A DNA stretch of 25,718 nucleotides from a virus. Location of the stretch: the IMG/VR virus record IMGVR_UViG_3300049846_000674, positions 1-25,718 of that record; one strand, given 5' to 3'. Position numbers and translations under genes: made by a program. Shown piece after piece: positions 22,154 to 25,718 of this stretch (within the stretch, counting starts at the first letter, position 1; each line of letters starts with the position of its first letter). The notes below the pieces were generated by a model, which was not told the origin of the DNA, made no database searches, and saw only the letters and a program-made list of their open reading frames with translations.

Positions 22154-23998
22154 TTATTGGATTGGAAGTTCTTGTGGAATCTCCGGTGGAAGTTCTGGCC
22201 CTGGAGGTGCAGGTGGAGGTGCCGCCTGCATCTCTAGAGCCGATATTTGAGAGTTAAAGTCCTTTAATAACTGCAACTTTTCCTCTTCGAGTCCTTCGTT
22301 CATATACATGTTGATGTACATAAGCGATAACTCCCTGGCTAAATCTGGAGGCATGTACTCATCTGGAGGTGTGAACTCCCCGTCATCCACGATTTTATCC
22401 AGGATTCTATAAATTCTTTCTTCAACTGAATTGTATAAAGTCTCGACTTGATCTACATCTGGAAAGTCCATTAACCTCCTAGACTGTCTTTGATCTAAAT
22501 AGCCCATGTTTACCATGTCTTGAATGGTAGCCATTCTACCCGCTGGATCTGAAGGTAAGGAAGAAACTGGAAAGCATTGAAGAACGTATTTGTCCTCGTC
22601 CATATCAACAGACTTCCAATCGATTGTTTCAATAAATTTAGAGCCTGGGTATTTAACTTTCAATTTCTTGTTGTCTTCATAAATTTTTCTAGCAGTTAAA
22701 ATAGAAACATTCGCGCAATCTAAATGAAACTGCTCCCACGCCATCCCGACATTCTGGAATCTTTCAGATTCAATGTCGTTATACTCCCTTAGCGCCCTTC
22801 CAGAATCTAAGCCGTCAGGTTTTTTAGAGGCGGCTGATAGCTGGGAAATTCCTTCCTGCTCATACCCCCTTTGAATCAATGTCATGAGATGCTGGTAAAC
22901 CTCCGGCTGAACCATTGGAGGGGTAATGTACTGGGGAGGTTGCCCTGTATAAACTCCAATTGGTAAAATAGCGTTGTTTAAGTGCTCTTTAACTACCTTT
23001 GAACCCTGCTCTACCCAAATTTTAGATGTTCCAGCTAGGTGCATAGTCTTCTGAATAACCCATAGGAGCTTATTGATCTCTAACTGGATATTTTGGAGCC
23101 TCTCGCACGCACCCTGCCCCCAGAACCCATACTGCCTACGGGCCGAGTGAAAGAATACAATCGGGAATACGGGTAAATCCCAAACTTCGGAAAATAACGT
23201 GCCCCCGTCGCAAACAATCGTATGAAGCCCGTCTTTAGCATCCTTCCCAGAGGGTAAATGCCAACTTTCTGCTACCACAATTTGATCCGAAACATGAGGT
23301 CTTGAACTAGATTTGTCTGATAGAGCCTCTTTTGAATTATCAATCATCGAACCCTTGCCAGGGAATAGAGCTTTTAAAACGCCTCTGTCTATTGCCTTTA
23401 GCCTATGCATCTGTCTTGGGCTGGCTGAAGACAAAGATTCAACCTCATCAACTAGAATCTCATCAACAAGCACTCGCTCAAATGTTACTTGCCCATCCTT
23501 CTCAAAAACATGGATTGCCCCTGTGCCGTTTATATCGGCGTCCCTAAATACAATAGGGGCTAGCTCCCTCATCCGGTTCTGGAAAAACACCCCGTCAATG
23601 AATTGGTTTAATTTCTGCGCTTTTCTTTTTAACTTGTAGTTTCCACGCTCAGTTATGAATAAGGGCTTCGGCCTGTTTTTGGTAATCTTGGCCATCTTTG
23701 TATCGACTACGCTTTGACAAAGGTTATAAGTGATTCTGTCTTTAATGGTTGGGGTAGAAGAGGGAAGCTTGGAATAGCTGACCCCGTGGGAACCGTATAA
23801 GGGGGAGTTACCATAAAGACGGTTTGAGATTACTCTCTGGCCAACTATTCCTATTTGAGCCTCTTGGAGTGCTGTGATTACAGTAGCAACAGCCTCATGT
23901 AAAGTTTCTTTGGGTTCTTCCCACCACCTTCGATTGAACTTCTTATCTTTGTCTGGACCTTCAGGAGAAAACGATTTGTAATCTATCGAAAGGCCCAT
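22154..23998 (-). CDS. Portal protein
   Basis: A 614-residue protein that would form the dodecameric ring at the capsid vertex through which DNA enters and leaves. Recognition rests on size, position after terminase and before scaffold, and portal-like features: a helical N-terminal region with basic KITKNRPKPLFITERG (about residues 104-119), a beta-rich wing (AIHVFEKDGQVTFERVLVDE), an aromatic 'QYGFWGQGACERLQNIQLEI' crown/stem transition and a long helical stem. The C-terminal end is a Pro-rich tail (PPPAPPGPELPPEIPQ) that may be flexible. Start ATG overlaps the preceding TAA by one base. It fits the portals of podovirus-like phages without a fused protease; no head-maturation protease gene is visible nearby. 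Confidence 0.9.
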   Translation of the reverse strand: MGLSIDYKSFSPEGPDKDKKFNRRWWEEPKETLHEAVATVITALQEAQIGIVGQRVISNRLYGNSPLYGSHGVSYSKLPSSTPTIKDRITYNLCQSVVDTKMAKITKNRPKPLFITERGNYKLKRKAQKLNQFIDGVFFQNRMRELAPIVFRDADINGTGAIHVFEKDGQVTFERVLVDEILVDEVESLSSASPRQMHRLKAIDRGVLKALFPGKGSMIDNSKEALSDKSSSRPHVSDQIVVAESWHLPSGKDAKDGLHTIVCDGGTLFSEVWDLPVFPIVFFHSARRQYGFWGQGACERLQNIQLEINKLLWVIQKTMHLAGTSKIWVEQGSKVVKEHLNNAILPIGVYTGQPPQYITPPMVQPEVYQHLMTLIQRGYEQEGISQLSAASKKPDGLDSGRALREYNDIESERFQNVGMAWEQFHLDCANVSILTARKIYEDNKKLKVKYPGSKFIETIDWKSVDMDEDKYVLQCFPVSSLPSDPAGRMATIQDMVNMGYLDQRQSRRLMDFPDVDQVETLYNSVEERIYRILDKIVDDGEFTPPDEYMPPDLARELSLMYINMYMNEGLEEEKLQLLKDFNSQISALEMQAAPPPAPPGPELPPEIPQELPIQ

Positions 23999-24300
23999 TA
24001 AGCGTTCTCTTTAGGAAATTCTAAAGTTTCTGAGGATGCGAAAAGCATTTCTTCATCTGATGGCATGTCGTCTGCTAACCCCGTTCCTTCAATTACAGGC
24101 TCCTCATTTTTAGGCATTACAGCATCTTGAGTCTTTTCAAAAGAAATTTCAAGATCTTTGCCTTTAAAATAAGTGACGCCCTGTGTTTTGCAATATTCAA
24201 TAAAGTCTGCAACGTCCATGTAATCAGCCTTCAAACGGATCTCCCCAGAATTCTCCATCTTCTTTGTTTTGGGAGATTTGGGATTCAATTTGTTCGACAT
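23998..24300 (-). CDS. Small acidic protein of unknown function between terminase and portal
   Basis: A 100-residue protein I do not recognise. It has a basic, Lys-rich N-terminus, a central part predicted mixed helix/strand (DVADFIEYCKTQGVTYFKG) and an acidic C-terminal third. The ATG at 24300 lies after a good AGGAGA Shine-Dalgarno but inside the terminase frame, overlapping it by 77 bases. A shorter start at 24219 (MDVADF) would avoid the overlap but has a weaker, more distant GAAGG. The stop TAA shares one base with the portal ATG (TAATG), implying translational coupling. Its place among packaging genes suggests a role in head assembly or packaging, but nothing in the sequence proves it. 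Confidence 0.72.
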   Translation of the reverse strand: MSNKLNPKSPKTKKMENSGEIRLKADYMDVADFIEYCKTQGVTYFKGKDLEISFEKTQDAVMPKNEEPVIEGTGLADDMPSDEEMLFASSETLEFPKENA

Positions 24301-25681
24301 GCTCTCTCTCCTGATCTTCTAGCCATTCTTTTGAGTAAATTTCCGGCTCTGTCTTTTTGGGTTCATACATCCAGTGCAGGGATTCTCTCAACCCATACAA
24401 TACAGCGTCAATAATATCACTGTGGTACTTTGAACTAATAACTTTTTTTTGCTTTTCGGTATCTATCTCCCACTCTAAAAGTTTAGCGTCTTGGGCAAAA
24501 GCAGAATCCTTTAAAACCTTAAACCTTCCTGTTCTAGAAGCGTCGTTTAGAATCTCAATGTATTCGTATTTTCTAGTCTTCTCTGCTGCCTCTACTGGAA
24601 GCCCATATCTTCGCCTAATTTCCTCAGCAATCTTCTTTCCTAACCCTCCGGTGTCCATTACTATTTTTAGGGGTTCATACTTTCTAACTACACCCTCCAA
24701 TTGCTGGGCTAGTTCGGTGACGCCCTGCTTGTTCTTAACAATCTCTTCAACTAAGTATGCTGTTGGCGATGTCTCGCTAAATGCTATGACCGCTATAGCG
24801 TCAGAGTCTTCAAATCCAATGTCTACCGAAACGACATACTCCCAATTATGTTTGGGAAGTTCTGAGTAATAGCAAGAATCGTTTAAGAATATAACCAAAG
24901 ATTCTAGATCTATTACCCATTTCCCGAAAAACTCTCTCTGGATAGTTGGATGGTCTACCGTTACCCCCCTACGCTCAAGCTCCATTTTTAACCTTTTTTC
25001 TGGCTCTTCCATGAAAGGGTTATCAAACATCGTAAAGAAGTGGTGCTTCCAGTGCTTTGACTGTGTTATTTCATAAAAATAACCTGCTGGGATAGCCCCT
25101 GGGGTTCCGCTTAGTCTTAACCTGCCCTTTTCATCGATTAACGCTGGAGCTAACACCTCATCAATCAATTCTTTGATGTATGGGCGCATACTCTGAGGCT
25201 CGTCTATCGTTACAAGTTTAAACTTCATACCTCGGAAGTTATGAATAGCCATCTGATCATTAACCCCTGCTAAGTAAATCTTTGACCCATTGGGGTATTC
25301 AAAAGATAGGTCCGATATGTTTGGGGTGGATAAAAGACCGTATTTCTCATTGATCTGGTTAACTATTGGAAAGAAGATCTTTTTCGCGTTCGAGCGCGTG
25401 AGCGTGATGTAAAGGCTATTGGTATTCGGGTACTTGAGCGCCGTTTCCACATGGTCTGCAGCGCGGCCAGTAGTTTTTCCTGCTCTTCGTGTTGTAACTT
25501 CAGTTGCGTAAGGAGAAGAGTCCATAATTGCTCGGTATTGTCCTTCATGTAGCTTTCCATTTTTTGTGCAGAACTCTTTGACATCAAACTGGCTCCTCCT
25601 CTTTAGGAGCTTTAGTATCCTTTCCTGCTTCTCCTTCAGGCTCAGGAAATACTCTTCGGATTTCATCTCTGAGTTGCTCAT
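24224..25681 (-). CDS. terL: Terminase large subunit (packaging ATPase and nuclease)
   Basis: The 485-residue protein pumps DNA into the prohead and cuts the concatemer. The N-terminal ATPase shows a Walker A variant TRRAGKTT (about 64-71), Walker B LVTIDE (about 156-161) and a coupling motif SGTPG (about 191-195). The C-terminal RNase H-like nuclease shows the expected acidic residues: D287 in VSVDIGF, D343 in IVMDTGG, and D422/D425 in SDIIDA. Length is normal for the family. The ATG at 25681 has an AGAGGGG Shine-Dalgarno about 7 bases upstream, so I keep this start although it overlaps the preceding gene by 98 bases; no later start precedes the conserved LHEGQYRAI stretch. The 3' end overlaps the next gene by 77 bases. 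Confidence 0.96.
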   Translation of the reverse strand: MSNSEMKSEEYFLSLKEKQERILKLLKRRSQFDVKEFCTKNGKLHEGQYRAIMDSSPYATEVTTRRAGKTTGRAADHVETALKYPNTNSLYITLTRSNAKKIFFPIVNQINEKYGLLSTPNISDLSFEYPNGSKIYLAGVNDQMAIHNFRGMKFKLVTIDEPQSMRPYIKELIDEVLAPALIDEKGRLRLSGTPGAIPAGYFYEITQSKHWKHHFFTMFDNPFMEEPEKRLKMELERRGVTVDHPTIQREFFGKWVIDLESLVIFLNDSCYYSELPKHNWEYVVSVDIGFEDSDAIAVIAFSETSPTAYLVEEIVKNKQGVTELAQQLEGVVRKYEPLKIVMDTGGLGKKIAEEIRRRYGLPVEAAEKTRKYEYIEILNDASRTGRFKVLKDSAFAQDAKLLEWEIDTEKQKKVISSKYHSDIIDAVLYGLRESLHWMYEPKKTEPEIYSKEWLEDQEREHVEQIESQISQNKEDGEFWGDPFEG

Positions 25682-25718
25682 CGTCCAACCCCTCTAAAAA
25701 CTTATCATAGTTGTTAAT
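25584..25718 (-). CDS. C-terminal end of an upstream gene (partial), possibly small terminase subunit
   Basis: An open frame enters from the right edge and encodes 44 residues before a TGA stop at 25586-25584. The visible tail is strongly charged: an acidic helix (roughly FLEGLDDEQLRDEIRRVF) then a Pro/Glu/Lys-rich end finishing KEEEPV. It overlaps the terminase start by 98 bases in another frame. A gene directly upstream of the large terminase is often the small terminase subunit, which recognises DNA for packaging, and acidic C-terminal tails are compatible with that. This is inference from position only, since the N-terminal DNA-binding part lies outside the window. The stop codon overlaps an ATG (TGATG) preceded by a strong GAGGAGGAG sequence, discussed in the findings. 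Confidence 0.6.
   Translation of the reverse strand: MNNYDKFLEGLDDEQLRDEIRRVFPEPEGEAGKDTKAPKEEEPV

Noticed and set aside
24357-24869. Plus-strand open frame of 170 codons opposite terL
   Set aside because: Antisense of the conserved terminase nuclease domain; no ribosome site.
1-25718. CRISPR arrays, tRNAs, insertion sequences, integrase or attachment sites
   Set aside because: No regularly spaced repeats, no cloverleaf pattern, no transposase or recombinase-like protein and no terminal inverted repeats were seen.

Overview
This window is the structural and lysis part of a tailed double-stranded DNA phage (or prophage). Every gene I can support reads leftwards (minus strand), so biological order runs from position 25718 down to 1. 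There is no tail tube, sheath or tape-measure gene. Instead there is a head-to-tail adaptor, one very large beta-rich nozzle-like protein and three large Gly/Gln-rich internal virion proteins, which is the layout of a short-tailed phage (podovirus). The host should be Gram-negative: there is a two-component spanin with an outer-membrane lipoprotein, plus other Sec or lipoprotein signals. I cannot name the host, and with no integrase or replication gene here I cannot say whether the phage is temperate.

Layout, right to left. (1) Packaging and head, 25718-19117: end of an upstream gene, large terminase, a small unknown, portal, scaffold, major capsid protein and two small head-region proteins. 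(2) Neck, tail and fibre, 19117-12927: adaptor with an inserted domain, two fibre-like proteins, a lipoprotein with an HExxH zinc-protease motif, and the nozzle. (3) A GNAT-like gene and a small structural protein, then the internal virion/ejection proteins, 12930-6123. (4) Two proteins with Sec signal peptides, the second lectin-like, 6126-4403. (5) Lysis cassette, 4285-2919: membrane/coiled-coil protein, transglycosylase-type endolysin, holin-like protein, overlapping inner and outer spanins. (6) Three further virion-like genes, 2922-745, then three tiny unknowns, 628-54, ending at a hairpin that looks like a terminator.

Genes are packed so tightly that 14 junctions overlap by exactly 1 base (TAATG or TGATG) or 4 bases (ATGA or GTGA), implying one long translationally coupled operon. 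Only four gaps break the packing and each holds a signal: a promoter and an RBS-sequestering stem before the capsid gene (21156-21295); three abutting hairpins after it (19824-19934); a terminator-like hairpin, possibly with a 31-residue ORF, before the lysis cassette (4309-4402); and a promoter-like site before the last small genes (629-744). No stretch over 300 bases lacks a gene. I see no tRNA, rRNA, CRISPR array, insertion sequence or attachment site.

Functionally, terminase, portal and scaffold build and fill the capsid; adaptor, nozzle and fibres close the neck and recognise the host; ejection proteins carry DNA across the envelope; the lysis genes release progeny. The parts that do not fit this routine picture are the exported lectin-like protein, the lipoprotein zincin, the domain inserted in the adaptor, and the RNA structures around the capsid gene.
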